64,000 bases of DNA from Chrysopilus asiliformis (taxonomy: Eukaryota > Arthropoda > Insecta > Diptera > Rhagionidae), in contig OZ035962.1 in NCBI GenBank assembly GCA_964034945.1, positions 18,896,530 through 18,960,529 of the forward strand. The letters run 5' to 3'. How positions within the stretch are numbered: the stretch's first letter is position 1; each line of letters opens with the position of its first letter. Below the pieces are notes generated by a model. The model ran no database searches. It saw nothing but the letters and a program-made list of their open reading frames with translations, and was not told the DNA's origin. Positions 23,760-35,960 of the stretch are shown here, piece after piece. The translations under genes and the position numbers were made by a program.

Positions 23760-24310
23760 ATGATAATTTTCTCAAATTACCCGGAAAAGATCTCATCTGG
23801 GGTTTTTTCGGGTCGCTAAATTCGATTTTGAAGTTAAGAAGTGCGTAAGGATAAAGAAAGGTCCTGTTAGGATAACGTGTTTATCCTTTGCTCAAATTTT
23901 CCGGAAGAGATCTCATCTGGGGGTTTTTGAGGTCGCTAAATATGATTCTGGCATTAAGAAGTCTGTAAAGCCCAATTGAGACTAACGATTGCGATTACGA
24001 TTGAAACTTCTCGACCAATGAGATCAAAGCTTTCAAAGATAGGAAAATGAAAGCTTTGATCTCATTGGCCCAGGAAGTTCAATCGTAATCGCACTCGTAA
24101 TCGCAATCTTTCATCTGAATGGGGCTTAAGGATAGCGCAAGGTCCTGTAAGGATAACGTGATTACCATTTTCTTGAAATTTTCCGGAAAAATCTCATCTG
24201 GATGTTTTTAAGGTCGCTGAATTCGATTTTGACGTTAAGAAGTGCGTAAGGATAACGAAAGGTACTGTTAGGATAGCGTGATTACCCTTTTGATTTTGAA
24301 TTTTTAGTCA
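23760..24310 (+). mobile_element. Repeat family 4: tandem ~130-bp modules
   Basis: Three modules, each with TCCGGAAAAGATCTCATCTG, a GGTTTTTxAGGTCGCTAAAT block and AAGAAGTGCGTAAGGATAA. It is interrupted by the MITE at 23969. A minus-strand copy is at 45991-46120. Related in pattern to family 3. Confidence 0.6.
23969..24126. mobile_element. PIF/Harbinger-like MITE, TAA duplication
   Basis: TAA at 23966-23968 and 24127-24129. Inverted ends are AGCCCAATTGAGACTAACGA and a close match on the right, with inner arms CAATGAGATCAAAGCTTTCA. The neighbouring family-4 modules read GTGCGTAAGGATAA uninterrupted, which gives the empty site. The interior CGACCAATGAGA is shared with the element at 48364. Confidence 0.8.
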
Positions 24311-24318
24311 AACTAATA

Positions 24319-24387
24319 CAGGAAAACCTGTATAAGCCGGACTCGCACGGGGCCGGGAAATTTGTCCGGCTTATACAGGTTTGACTG
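24319..24387. mobile_element. pogo-like mini-MITE, TA duplication
   Basis: TA at 24317-24318 and 24388-24389. The ends CAGGAAAACCTGTATAAGCC and GGCTTATACAGGTTTGACTG are inverted repeats. 69 bp. Confidence 0.75.
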
Positions 24388-24464
24388 TAAAATACAATTT
24401 AGTCATAAAGGATCATTATCCCTATAACTTTTTAGTCATAAATGATAAAATTCTAAAAAAAATA

Positions 24465-24640
24465 TTTTTTTTAAGTTTTTGTTTAAAAAAAATGCACTAA
24501 AAAATTAAGAAATAGAAGCGATATAAAAAAAAGTATAAAAAATAAAATAAATATTTATTTCTGGTACCCTGAAAATTTTTGTTTTCTTTTTAGTGCGTTT
24601 TTTTTTTTAAAAAAAAGTTTTTTTTTAAAAATTTTTTCTT
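24465..24640. mobile_element. Family 6 palindrome copy
   Basis: AAAAATGCACTAAAAAATTAAG on the left faces TTTTTAGTGCGTTTTTTTTT on the right. Centre AATAAATATTTATT. Confidence 0.5.
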
Positions 24641-24650
24641 TAATGACGAC

Positions 24651-24857
24651 ACGCGGAAAAATAATAGGACAGATCTTTACAAAAAATAGGAATACACGAG
24701 GCAGTGAAATTTTTTGGTAATGACTCACAAATAAAAGGGGAATTCATGTCAAGAAATAGGAAGTTTTTTTTCAAAATATAGGAATAATTCCTTATTTTTA
24801 GGGAATTATTGTAATATAGTCCACTGTCTCGTATATTTCTACTAGGATTTCTCTCCA
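24651..24857. mobile_element. Family 8 element, second copy
   Basis: Ends ACACGCGGAAAAATAATAGG and ATTTCTCTCCATGT. The interior shares TATTTTTAGGGAATTATTG and GTCCACTGTCTCGTATAT with 6855-7062. Confidence 0.5.
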
Positions 24858-24957
24858 TGTACACGCAGAGAAAAAATTAGTCTATTTAACTATTTTATAT
24901 TGGGGAATCGGGACATTTACTAAAATAGTGAATTTAAATTATAAAATAGTTAAATCA

Positions 24958-25160
24958 CAAAAAAAAATTTTTTTTGAGCACTATCAGAAATAAAAGCCAG
25001 ATAAAAGCATAAAAAAATGCATTAAAAAGGAAACAAAATAATTTTTTTAGCACTGTGTATCAGAAATAAAAGCGTTATAAATATTTATCTTATTTTTAAT
25101 GCTTTTATCTGGCTTTTATTTCTGATAGTGCTCAAAAAAAATTTTTTTTTTGTCTTTTAA
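24958..25160. mobile_element. Family 6 palindrome copy, nested arms
   Basis: GAGCACTATCAGAAATAAAAG and its inverse AATTTCTGATAGTGCTC bracket a second inner palindrome. Preceded at 24862 by another ACACGCAGAGAAAAAATTAG end with TTAACTATTTTA motifs. Confidence 0.5.
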
Positions 25161-26670
25161 ATGCAATTTTTTGTTAGTTCGACCAGAAAAAAAAGTTTGT
25201 CTCAATTTTTCTTTGTGATTATCTAGGTTAAAACGGTATTTTAGTTGTTCGGTATCTAAGAAAAATTGCGCCGCAGGCAAATTCTTTATTTGAAAAATGT
25301 GTGGAAATTTTTATAGGGTTGCCACCCTATGTAGTTATGTATAGAAATTATTAAAGGGTTGTCATCCCGTCTTCTTATTCGTCTGTAGCTGTCCTCTATT
25401 TAAGCGCGTCCGAGGATATTTTTGTTCAGGGCAGCAAAATGCAATCCTAAAAATCAGTACCCCGGACACCTCAAAAAAAACTTCCAAACATCTTCAAAAA
25501 GCCTCCGGAAACATTTCCCCACCCCTCCACTACCCTCCCCATTCTCCCGGACGCCTTAAATAGACGACAATATCTGAGGAAAAAGTAGACCGGAAATCAA
25601 TCAACTTAAATTGACAAAACAGTTGCTAGAGAAAAGCATATCTAGGCTTTGTCCGCGTATTTCGGTTACCGAATATGACGCAGCGACCTTCCAAATGTTT
25701 CAAGATGTCGCCTAAGGCGCCGCTTCGCGTTAGAAAAATAACGCCTTAAGTGCTAGAACACACCCTGAATGACTAGCCGGTTAGCTGCAAAAACAAATTT
25801 ACCAAACCATGGAAAACAATTTTCATCCTGTTGCAAATCACTGATTTGGATTTGTTCTACTCATCTTGATCGTGGCGGTTTTGGCGTTCCCCTTTGGAAC
25901 GGTGCTGCATAAATCACATCCATGGCGATTTATTCTAAAAATAAAGTTTTTATAATCTGAAACCAGAAAATTGAAAAAAAATTGTAAATAGAAACACCCA
26001 TAATTTTAATGTAATTTTATATATTTATTTATTTTAATAATTAACAATCAGTTCTGGTCGCAAAGAAGGAATGCAACGACACAATATATTCATGCTATTA
26101 ATTTTCCATGATTATGCTGAAAAATATTATCCAGCCATTATAGACTATTCATTTATAAATTATTTTACTTAAGATTATAGTTTTACTTTGTGTAATATTA
26201 ATTAATATATAGTTTTTTTTTATTAATTTCATTTAAAGAGCTTCAATGAAGTCCCTGTAACTCTCGATATTTATAGAAATGGCTTGGCCATATAAAATGC
26301 AGGGCTTCGATTTATTACAATTTTTTTTCACATTCAATTTTTAATTGCATTCTTTTTAATTAAAAAATATACGCTATGTGTATCGTATGTTTTTTTTTTA
26401 CTAATTTTATATTTTCGTAATAAGAGTCATTAAAGTGACTAAAGAAAACGATAAACTATTAAAACTTTTCGAAGAAACAAAAAAAAATCAAGATTTGATT
26501 GTGGATAATTTTGTTAAAAAAAAGAAACTTAGAATATCTTGATTAGTTTGGATATGCAATGAACAGAGCTTTTTTCGCCTTTTGAACTCTACGTAAATAA
26601 CTAAAAATCTCGTTCGCCAATATTTAGTAACAGAATCCAAATAACAGCTCACGGAACAAAAAAATATATA
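25161..26670. other. Unassigned intergenic DNA
   Basis: Includes a C/A-rich stretch at 25430-25570 and AT-rich sequence after 25940. No gene or repeat recognised. Confidence 0.45.
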
Positions 26671-26799
26671 AGACCCTATCACAGAATCCGATACGAATGG
26701 TTCGAATTGTAAACTCAATGTTGTTGTTAATGTTTTATACCAACAACAACATTGAGTTTACGATTCGAACCATTCGTATCGGATTCTGTGATAGGGCCT
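26671..26799. mobile_element. Palindromic MITE, probably PIF/Harbinger-like
   Basis: The arms (about 57 bp) start AGACCCTATCACAGAATCCG and mirror to CGGATTCTGTGATAGGGCCT around a short loop near 26735. The flanking triplet is ATA on both sides rather than TWA. The arms differ at only a few positions. Confidence 0.6.
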
Positions 26800-28675
26800 A
26801 TAAAAAAAATGTTGTTAGTGGTTTAAATCTCTTAAACTAAAATCGTAAAATTTTTAGAACATAAATTTCACTTTACGCATCATGAGAAAAAAAAGACACA
26901 AAACAAATAATTTAAATCATATTTTTTAGTTTGTGATTTTTCTGTACAGGAAATTTCCTACATTTTTTTTAAAAACTAATTATCGAAAAAATAGTATTTT
27001 TGTTTTTCCTAATAATTTCAAGCAACATTTTTTTCCAATTCATTTAAATATAAAATCTAATTTTTACCTAAAGATCTAAACCAAATATTTAGCTAAGAAA
27101 ACTGTTAATATTTTTTGTAATTTTTTTTCCTTTTTTTTTTTAAATATTATTTATGCAACTAAAATTATTGTGCATAATTAATTGCTTATGAATATAATTA
27201 AGTTTAATAATAATAATAATAGGATTATTAATATTACGATAACATTTGCCATTCAAAAATCATCCACCAGTATAGAATATGGAAGCTTATTTATTTGTGT
27301 ATGTTTTTTTATTATTATTATTGTATGTATATGTTAAAATATTTGTGTTTGTTTATTAATTGTTTTTATCATATTTTATTTTGAATCCACTTAAGTACGA
27401 AATTTGAAAAACACATCATTTGAGGTCCCTTTTATCGATCGTAAAAATGTCTTCAGCTCCTGGGTCTGTTTATTTCATTTGTATTAGGAAAGTTATTTTT
27501 TTCGTATCGATTGATTAATTAAAACAAAATTAGTGTATTTTTTAAGGCACTTTTCCGAAAATAATAATAATTCCAAACGGTTTTAAATCGGGGGAAATGT
27601 CTGTGAAGGATTTTTTTATTTTCATAATGGAAGTATATTTTATTGGAAATATAAACTTTTTAAATATTCTGTCAAAACATTTTAAATGTCAACTCATTAA
27701 ATGTGGAAATGTCTACTGGTTTTTTTGTGGGAGCAAGGAAATAACAGATAATCTTCGCCCTTTGGTACATGAATTTTTTAGGTACGTAAAAATGACAAAA
27801 ATCACACAAGCGGCAATCATGTCAACCGTCTCGTGACGATATATGTCAACCGCAAACGACACGGTGGTCATAAATGTTGCTTGTGCAAACCATAGTAGGA
27901 AGGAAGCAATTTGACGCCTATTGTATGACAAAACCGTCATTTTGTAATAGCAGGTAAACCAAAAATGTCAAGACTGTTGAGTCTATCCATAAAATACGTC
28001 AGACTTTTACGAAGATTTATCCATAAAATAAGTCAGACTTTTACGAAGCGGTACGAAGCTTTATACAATAAATCGAAATAGTGCCGAAGGGGGGGCGAAG
28101 TGGAAGGGCAGAAAAAGATAAAGGGTTTTGAAATGCAAAAAAAATTGCGTGAGTTTTCAAAAATTTCCGTGATTATATAAAAAACAGGCCGACACTCAAT
28201 TTGGTGCACTCGATATTAGAGTATTCTATTTTATTTTTTATGTTGATGTTAATCAACATTTCGCTGGGACATTTTCCTTTTTATGATATAAAATTGTCAC
28301 GAAATGCAGCGAAAGAGCTGGACTCCTCTAAAAAAGTATTTCCTTTCGAGCAAATCGAAAACTAAATCCGAATTGCGAAATATTGTGGTGACTTTGGAGA
28401 GTTATGAAAGATAGCAGTCACGTTTAACGGGGGTACACTGATTATGCCATCTACGATGGTCAAGAAAACCAAAAATTCAAGTGTTTGTGTTGCGCTTATG
28501 TTGTTCTCAAGCGTTTACCCTTCTTTGAGTGTATGCTTGTGGACTGAATTGAACTTGTAGCAAAAATCATGAAACAAAACTCAAATCTGTTTAAAAGCTG
28601 TCATTTTATTGTTGTTTCGCTTCGTTAGGAAATAGTAGAAATGTCATTGGTTTTTAAAAGCTCAAAAGAACGAAA
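26800..28675. other. Unassigned intergenic DNA
   Basis: Very AT-rich to about 27600. The ORF at 27597-27836 (79 codons) has no recognisable similarity. A 24-bp direct repeat (taaaatacgtcagacttttac type) occurs at 27990-28045. Nothing else. Confidence 0.45.
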
Positions 28676-28890
28676 AAAACCCCAATAATAAAACGAAAAA
28701 GCCCCAATAATAAAACGAAAAAAACCCCCATAAAACAAAAAAAAAACCCCCAATAATAAAACGAAAAAAACCCCAATAAAACCAAAAAACCCCCCAATAA
28801 AACAAAAAAAACCCCAATAATAAAACGAAAAAAAACCCAATAAAACCAAAAAAACCCAAATAAAACCAAAAAAAAACCCCAATAAAACCC
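28676..28890. repeat. A/C-rich tandem repeat
   Basis: About ten units of roughly 20-23 bp, CCCCAATAATAAAACGAAAAA, with variants lacking AATA. The plus strand is nearly free of T outside ATAA. The Phe/Gly-rich ORFs in three minus frames are artefacts. Confidence 0.9.
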
Positions 28891-29922
28891 AAGTGGGCTG
28901 AGCTTTTTTTAAAAAAAAAACCGAGTTTTTCCCAACCCTGAAAACCTCACAAACGGATCTTCAGGAAAACTTCTAGAGGGTGTCAATTTTTATATCCCTC
29001 CAAGGCGTTACCGACCTGCACTTTCAAGCAGGTTGATTGAGCTTGTAAGCTTGAACATTGCCAATTTTTACTGTGCCACTTTCCTTCTGCAGCAAAAATT
29101 CGTAACAATTCTTTACTAGCACTTTTGGTATATGGCACACAATTTCTAGCAAAAATTTTTGAGTTTCCTAGGAGTGTTTGTCATTTAGTCGTATTTACGT
29201 GCTATAAACCTAGTAGGGTTTTCTAACCAAATACAAAATCTCGGAGTGAGGACGGGCACATAAGTTGCGTACCAAAAAGGGCACATAAGTTGCGTACGCT
29301 ATCGAGGCAAACTTTTGTGAAATGGATTTTTTTATCTTTTGATACCTCCCCTCCCCCCTTTCCGCCTTTCCCCCTTTCCAGACTACCCAATTTCCGCATC
29401 GTCAAACTTTTTCATGATTTTTTTATGCAGTCTAGTGCCACTGTCACACTCAAAACAGACGCTTGCCTTAAATCTGTAACGTATTTTATGGACCACTGCA
29501 ATCGCATGGGATTATAAATTTGACTACATAAAATATTAAATTTGACACCAACAAGAATTATTTCTATTGTAATTTCCACCCGAAAAAGTTAACCACCTAA
29601 AACTGCTCTGACAGTCGCACGCACACAAATTCAAACCGTTTTTGTGCGTTTTTGTATCAAGGAATGTATAAAATGTAGCCATCGTACTTCCATTATGTGT
29701 TCGCGATTTTTAAATTCGAAAAAAAAGACAATTCGAAAAATAAAATAAAAATATTGGAGAAAACAATATTTCAGAAAACTAGAGTTAATCTTTTGACCGC
29801 TTTCGTGGTTACTTGAAGAGTTTTTACTTGTATTTTAGGAAAAATCTGCTAATTATTAATGATTGAATTCCTGATAAACAGAGGAACCGTGAAATGATAA
29901 TCGAATAATCGAATCTTCTTCC
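28891..29922 (-). other. Downstream flank of Mrtf, probable 3' UTR
   Basis: Sequence immediately after the Mrtf stop codon on the minus strand. It holds no ORF of note and no recognised repeat. I see no AATAAA on the minus strand in the first kilobase. The first clear one is at 28605-28610 (TTTATT on the plus strand), beyond the A/C-rich tandem repeat at 28676-28890. The 3' UTR end is therefore undetermined. A 14-bp sequence (gggcacataagttgc) is duplicated near 29254 and 29279. Confidence 0.4.
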
Positions 29923-32900
29923 CTATACAGCGAAATCGACTTCACCCCAAGGCATTTTATAATCATCGATATTGAAAAGATCCAAAATATTATCCTGACT
30001 AATCGGCATATGACTGTCAAATGCATCGGTCGTCTCAACGCCATTATTTCCCAATTGATGATGGCTGGTGGTGTTCAGCAGGCAGCTAGAATTCGAATTC
30101 TGATGATTGCCAGACATTATCGGGCCACCATGGCCGTGTCCACTATTCGAAGTGACGCTGCTGCCGCCAGTTGCCAGAGCCGCTGAGAATGGATGTGGCG
30201 GGGTGTTAATGTTCGAGTCCTGTGATAAATTTGAAAAATCGAAGCTAGCCAGCGGACTATCAAAGTCATCGCAGACATCCATTGGTGTCGAAGTGAAGTT
30301 ATTGTTGGGCGACGACGAAGCCAGTGAAAAGTTGCTGGGACTGAAGCCATTCGTTAAGCCATTGGTGGTGTGTTGGCTATGATGCAGCTGATTCGATTGT
30401 CCTTGATTGTGATGATGATGCTGGTGCTGGTGGTGATGATGATGACTAAGATGGTTATTATTGTTGTTCTGCTGTTGCTGCTGCTGCTGGATGAGTTCAT
30501 TTAGCGATGGCTGCAAGCTAGGATTCATGTCGCGTCGCGAACTCATAGTCGATTTGTGTGGATGCAGCCTGGAATTATTTACATTTGCCGAGGAAACTCC
30601 TGCGGATGCGGCGACAGAGGATGACTCCATGACGACGGGGTAACTCTGGCATGTCTCATCGCCAATGTCCATATCGAGTTGCTGGCTCATTAGTTCCATT
30701 AGTTCGAGGTCATCGAAGTGGTTCATATCGGATGAGCTGTTCACCCCCACCATATCGGATGTGGGCGGCGAATGATGTTGCTGTTGCTGTTCTAGGAATA
30801 TATCCAGTGTCTTTGCAGCACTATCGGTATCAATATGACACTCTGGCTGCATTGGTGATGCCATTTCAATATTTTGAATTGACTGTGGAGTGTTAAGAAG
30901 TATTGAAGTTTGGAAAACGTCCGCAACATCGACCGGTCCAAGAAGTTGTGCCGATGATGGTAGCGTTTGCTGTGACGACATTCGGCGGCGGTCACGGTTG
31001 ATATTACTATTGGTTGACGATGCTGATCGTGATGGTGTTTCAAAAATAGTACTTTGTGACATAATAACACTTCCAGGCGTCGTTGGGGTCGTCGGATCGA
31101 GGGCACTCTCCGGTAGCTCCCCATTTTTTATCAGAATATCGAGTACGTCTGTCAAATTCTCCGATTTGATGTGCTTCTTTTCGGGGAATTCCTCCTTAAT
31201 CACGATATTTGCGGCCGATGCCAATTGCTTGGTCGCCTCCTCGTACAATGGGGGTGGCTTGATATCGACATGGATTTGTGGCACTAATTCACGTTTCGCC
31301 AACACAGGCTGAATAATCGGTTTCGTGTCGATTATCTGTTCGCCAGTTTGAGTTGTCGCAGTTATCGGGAAAACAATGCTTGGCAATGAGGCGGCTCTCT
31401 GATGCCCGTTAATTAATTTCTTGTCTTGCTGCTGCAGACCGACAAGGAGCAGCGTCTGATGTTCGCCATTCCAAACGATACCAACGTTATTGGCCTGCTT
31501 CGCCGTGAGTGGAATATGATTCGTGACATTGGCAACATTCGTTACGTTCGCTACATTCGTTATGATTTGTTTCTCCTCTAATTTCGGTGCGATCAACGCT
31601 GGCGTCTTGTTTTTAAGCAGCATTTGCTGTTCTCGATTTTTCATCTGTTGTTTCTGGATTTTCGCTTCCAGCTGCTGTTTAACCACCATCTTTTGGTTGA
31701 TTGGTGGCGGCGGTGGTGGTGGCTGTTCCACCGTTACCGTCATATGCTGATGCTGTCGAATCTGCTGGAGCTCCTGTTGACTCCGTTGCAATTGTCTTTG
31801 TAGCTCATCGATTTTCCGCTGTTGTTCCCGTACTATATCGTCATTACAAATTGACATTCCCGGCGAGTCCACCTGCTGGACGTCGGTATTATCATGTTCA
31901 GATTCCGGTGACATTGAATGCCTTGGCGAATTGGCTGTGTCCATGTCGCACGTTTCACCGGAAACCGATTCCGATGTGCAAACTTCCATTGCATCCAATG
32001 GCAAATATGGCTTTAGACGTTCAATTAGCTGTGGCTTCGGGCCTGAAACCGGCAGATTACGCTTTTTCAGCTGTAATTTCAAATCGGACACTTTCATCTT
32101 TTCCAGTTTGGTGATTTCGGATGACGTTGAATCAGCATGACTGGGTGCCGGACTAGGTGGAATCGACGATGAAACCGACAGCGCTGGTGAGGGTAGGGGC
32201 GGCGGATGTGGTGTTCCTGCCGTTTGATTGACATTTTCATTTCCCGCCTGGTTGCCCATCGTAACCTTGGTTGGTGCCGGTAGAATTGCCTGATTCTTAT
32301 TGAGCTTCTCAAGGAATCGCAGCAAGCAATTCTGCTGTTCCAACATGAGCTGATAGGAGGTCTCCTCCGCTTGATGTGAATCTGAATTGCAGATCTTTTG
32401 GGCGTTCGGCGGTCCTTTATACTCGTGAAATTTAATCGTTCTAGCTTTGGAGACCGGCTTCGATTTGCTCTTTTTGCGAATTTTGTCTTTTCCTGGTGCA
32501 TCGGATTTCTGCGAATGCTGGAGCTGCTGCAGCGGCGACAGAACTGGTCTCGGTGTCAGCGATTGTGGTGGCGATGCCACCGACGATAGAGGACTGAGAG
32601 TGGATGTGCTCGAGCCCAGAGACGCAGGACTTGCTGCCAATGGCAAGAAACTGGGACTAGGACTGGGACCCGCCACAGATTGGCACAATTCAGCGAATAG
32701 ATTGGATGTGTCCTGCTTCACCTGTATGTGCTCCAAAGATTTATTGATGCTGGCTGGTGGCGGGGGCGGCGGTGGGGGTACATATGGTGTGGAAATGAGA
32801 GCCGGGTGGAATTTCGTTTGCAAAACTGGCGCTGAGGTGACAACAACAGCACCACCACTGGTTGGAATTGTTAGGGCAACAGTGACGATCCCAGGCTGAG

Positions 32901-33347
32901 TGGATTCCAGGCCATCGGAACGTGCCGGACTATTGCGTGTGTCTCCTTCGGAACTTTGCGAGTCATCCTCAAATGTGATATAACTATTGGGCTGCTGTGG
33001 CCTATTCAATAGACCCTCACTGGTCGCTTTGAACGAAACCAATCCTTCCTTGACGATTCGCTCAATTGGCTTCTCCGTGTGCAAAATATTCTTCTTGATT
33101 AGTTCGAGTGGTCCCGGTCTGTGTGATATCTGCGAATTTAATTGGTCGGCTAGGCGAGCCTTTTTCAGCATTCGCTGTTTCTCGGCCAAACTAGGATCGA
33201 CATGGCCCTCGTCATGTTCAAGGATGTGACGTCGTTCGAGTTCTTGACGATCCGGCCTTTGCTGGATCTTTGCTTTGAGTAAGTCACCAGTTTTAGCTCG
33301 TTCAAGCTGTTTACACTGCTCGTGTATTGCTGGTGAGGTCTTTAGAG
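29923..33347 (-). CDS. Mrtf: Myocardin-related transcription factor, last coding exon (RPEL2, RPEL3, SAP, coiled coil, C-terminus)
   Basis: Actin-regulated coactivator of serum response factor. In the known family, G-actin binding to RPEL motifs keeps it cytoplasmic, and free protein enters the nucleus and acts with SRF. Seen here: 1,140 codons ending at TAG 29923-29925. Numbering is in the 1,320-residue fragment assembled from four exons. RPEL2 (core RPDRQEL) is at about 201-222 and RPEL3 (core RPGPLEL) at about 243-268. A proline run lies near 369-377. The family-typical box KFHEYKGPPNAQK is at 485-497, preceded by Lys/Arg clusters. The SAP domain, containing LPVSGPKPQLIERLKPYL, is at 593-628. 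A coiled coil rich in Gln/Arg/Glu is at about 686-714. The conserved segment NLTDVLDILIKNGELP lies near 910-925, a Gln/Asn/His tract at 1133-1160, and the acidic tail with LDLFNIDDY at the end. The exon starts at a TTTTTCATTCCAG acceptor; its first two bases complete a Pro codon from the previous exon. The TTG at 33189 is an internal Leu codon, not a start. Confidence 0.96.
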
Positions 33348-33562
33348 CTGGAATGAAAAATGCAACAGAAAATTGAGTTTAATTGAAAAAAAAAACTTTT
33401 TATTTAACAATTTTTTGATTTAACAAAAAAGGACACGGCTTAGGCTGTACACCGTAGGTTTCTCAGTGCCTTGATAAATGCATGACCAAATTGCAAGATA
33501 GTTTTTTTCCCTCGCGCACCATTTTAATAGACTTATTAAGAATTATGTGATGAGTTTATTTA

Positions 33563-34395
33563 AAAAACATAACAAAAGCCATAATTGCCAATTTGGCAAT
33601 TATTGAAAACCCGTATGGTGATATGGCATTGTTCGAAGTTTAAGTGAACGGCGATCAGTTGTATCAAAATTCCACTTTGAAGTCAAACTTTTCAACAAGA
33701 TTTTTAAAATTTATTCCAATCGGATTTTGATGGGAGTTTTATGTAGAATCATATCCTAAATAACTTTTGTTCTTGTACTTTTTTGATAAGATGCACCGTT
33801 TTTAAGATATTCACAAAAAACGTTTTCATTCGTATGAGGGGTACCCCCCTAATGGTCCATTTTTGCCCATTAACGAACTTAGGTTTACATTCTGTGTAAA
33901 ATTTCAAATCTCAAAAAACGAATCTGTGTAAAATTTCAAGTATTTAGCTCAAGCCGTGCGCCCGTAATTCGCGCCACAGACGGACAGACGAACAGACCGA
34001 CAGGCGGACAGACGTACAGACGGACAGACGGACAGACAGACGGACGGACAGACGGACGGACAGACGGACGGACAGACGGACGGACAGACGGACGGACAGA
34101 CGGACGGACAGACGGACGGACAGACGGACGGACAAATGGACAGACGGACGGACAAATGGACAGACAGACGGACGGACAGACAGACGGACAGACGGACGGA
34201 CAGACGGACGGACAGACGGACGGACAGACGGACGGACAGACGAACGGACAGACGGACGGACAGACGGACAGACGGACAGACGGACAGACGGACGGACAGA
34301 CGGACAGACAGACGGACAGACGGACGGACAGACGGACAGACAGACGGACAGACGGACGGACGGACGGACAGATGGACGGACAGAAGGCATTACAA
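33563..34395 (+). mobile_element. Family 1 repeat in Mrtf intron with expanded minisatellite
   Basis: Runs from AACATAACAAAAGCCATAATTG through the standard family-1 body and TTCAAGTATTTAGCTCAAGC to the GACGGACA tract. The normal 3' end (CACCATACGGGTATAA) is missing, so it is truncated after the tract. Confidence 0.75.
33975..34385. repeat. GGACAGAC/GGACGGAC minisatellite
   Basis: About 410 bp of mixed ACAGACGGACGG units. It is open in several frames on both strands (Arg-Thr-Asp or Cys-Pro-Ser repeats), which is an artefact of the repeat. Confidence 0.95.
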
Positions 34396-35662
34396 AAAGT
34401 CATTTGAGCTCACTAACTTTTGCAATTAAATTGAAATATAATTTGATGTTCCCTTTAGAATATGGCAAAAACACTCAAACTATTTCAGGGCAATCGAACG
34501 CGGCTCCCTCCACCCTATTTAAGCTCAATAAAAAAGCACACATATATGTTTTATGAAAAGGGTTACGAATTATTTGTAAATTTAATGGCGATATTAAAGT
34601 ACGTATGAAATTTCTCATCGTCATAAAAATATATCGTTGATTTTACACAGTTCTCATGATTTCAATGTTCGTTCACCGCTCCCCCTAAATTTTATTCAAA
34701 TAAACTGCCATGGCTGGAGATAATTTTGCATTTAAAGTGCTTTTTGCCCTCTTCACGTCTCTTTTTAGCCAAAGAGGAAAGCAGATAAAATTCTCAGATT
34801 TTCAAATATCTACATGGTAATGTTGGGGGAAAAGTGAAAAAAAATAAACCACAGTAAAATAAAAAAGTTTCGGCTATGTCTATTTTGGATTTAAATGGAC
34901 AGATTTATGAATAATTTATAAAGCTACTGAGAGCTTATGCTTCCTGAAGCAATCTTGATTTATATTTGCAAACAATTTCTAAGTGGTGTTCGGTTTGGCT
35001 TAAATTTTATTCGCATCCTGGCTGTCATTCACTTTTGTTTCGTACTGCAGAAAAAGACGAATTCCTTTTAAATTGATTTTATTTTGCAATATTTTCTATC
35101 TGCATAATATGTTTAGAAGGAATTTTGCTTGGAGGAGGATTCAATCGATTGATATTTTTAACGAAAATTTTCTTCAACTTTGGTATTTTCATAGCATTCT
35201 ATCGATTTGCATTGCACGGAACAAAAGATAAAATTCGACGTCTATATGAGATTGATAGCAAGGGAAACTTTAAAAAGCATAGAAGGTTTTTACTTTTTTT
35301 TTGTGGAATAATAAAAAGCGTATTTACGAATATATTAATGGGAAATCATCATTTATGTAAAACTATAGCTTGCAAGTATTCGGCGTTGCTCGGATAATAA
35401 ACATGTTTTGAATATGAAAAAAACCCCTTTTTTTTAAAGTACTATATTTTAATTTTTTCTTTTTCATTTTAGCGCACTGTTTTCAAGAAAATCGCAAATA
35501 TTCTTTTCATCTGCCTGGAAGAAAGGGAATAGGGCGAATTCCCCCAGCGCCGGACACTTAAGGTTTTTGCAATTATTTTGTAAAATCTGTTGAAAATCCA
35601 TACAATAATTTCGAAGATAGCTGAAGAGGGGGTTCGCAGCATGTAGTTGGGCGCAAAGAACG

Positions 35663-35960
35663 ATGCACGATTTTGTCCCTAAACTAACTTTTGAACCCGT
35701 GTAGTTTTCACTTTGGTTGACGACTTTTTGGAAAGGGCGCAGTCTCTAGTCTCATCCATATATGGCGGCAAGAGCCCCCGAATTGCAGGGGGGTGGTGAC
35801 CGGTTAACACCTTTCAACCATCTCCACATCGCCCGGCAATTCGGTGGCTCTTGAAGCCATATATGGATGAAACTAGAGACTGTGCCCTTTCCAAAAAGTC
35901 TTTAACAAAAGTGAAAACTACACGGGTTCAGAAGTTAGCCCGGGGACACGAAAAACGCTA
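35663..35960. repeat. Long imperfect inverted repeat
   Basis: The arms, about 130 bp each, centre near 35805. GTCTCTAGTCTCATCCATAT faces ATATGGATGAAACTAGAGAC. Outward, TTTTGAACCCGTGTAGTTTTC faces AAAACTACACGGGTTCAGAAG. This is probably an old foldback element; ends and duplication are not resolved. Confidence 0.6.

Noticed and set aside
28625..28892. Three overlapping Phe/Gly/Val-rich minus-strand ORFs
   Set aside because: Artefacts of the A/C tandem repeat; all three frames are open.
33187..33189. TTG start for the large Mrtf ORF
   Set aside because: The frame continues upstream through RPEL2 to a splice acceptor, so this codon is internal Leu.
33936..34429. Long ORFs on both strands (up to 155 codons) of Cys-Pro-Ser or Arg-Thr-Asp repeats
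   Set aside because: They translate a GACGGACA minisatellite; open in several frames at once with no domain.
35125..35397. 90-codon plus-strand ORF inside the Mrtf intron, partly hydrophobic
   Set aside because: No family recognised, non-ATG start, and an overlapping equally plausible frame; likely chance.
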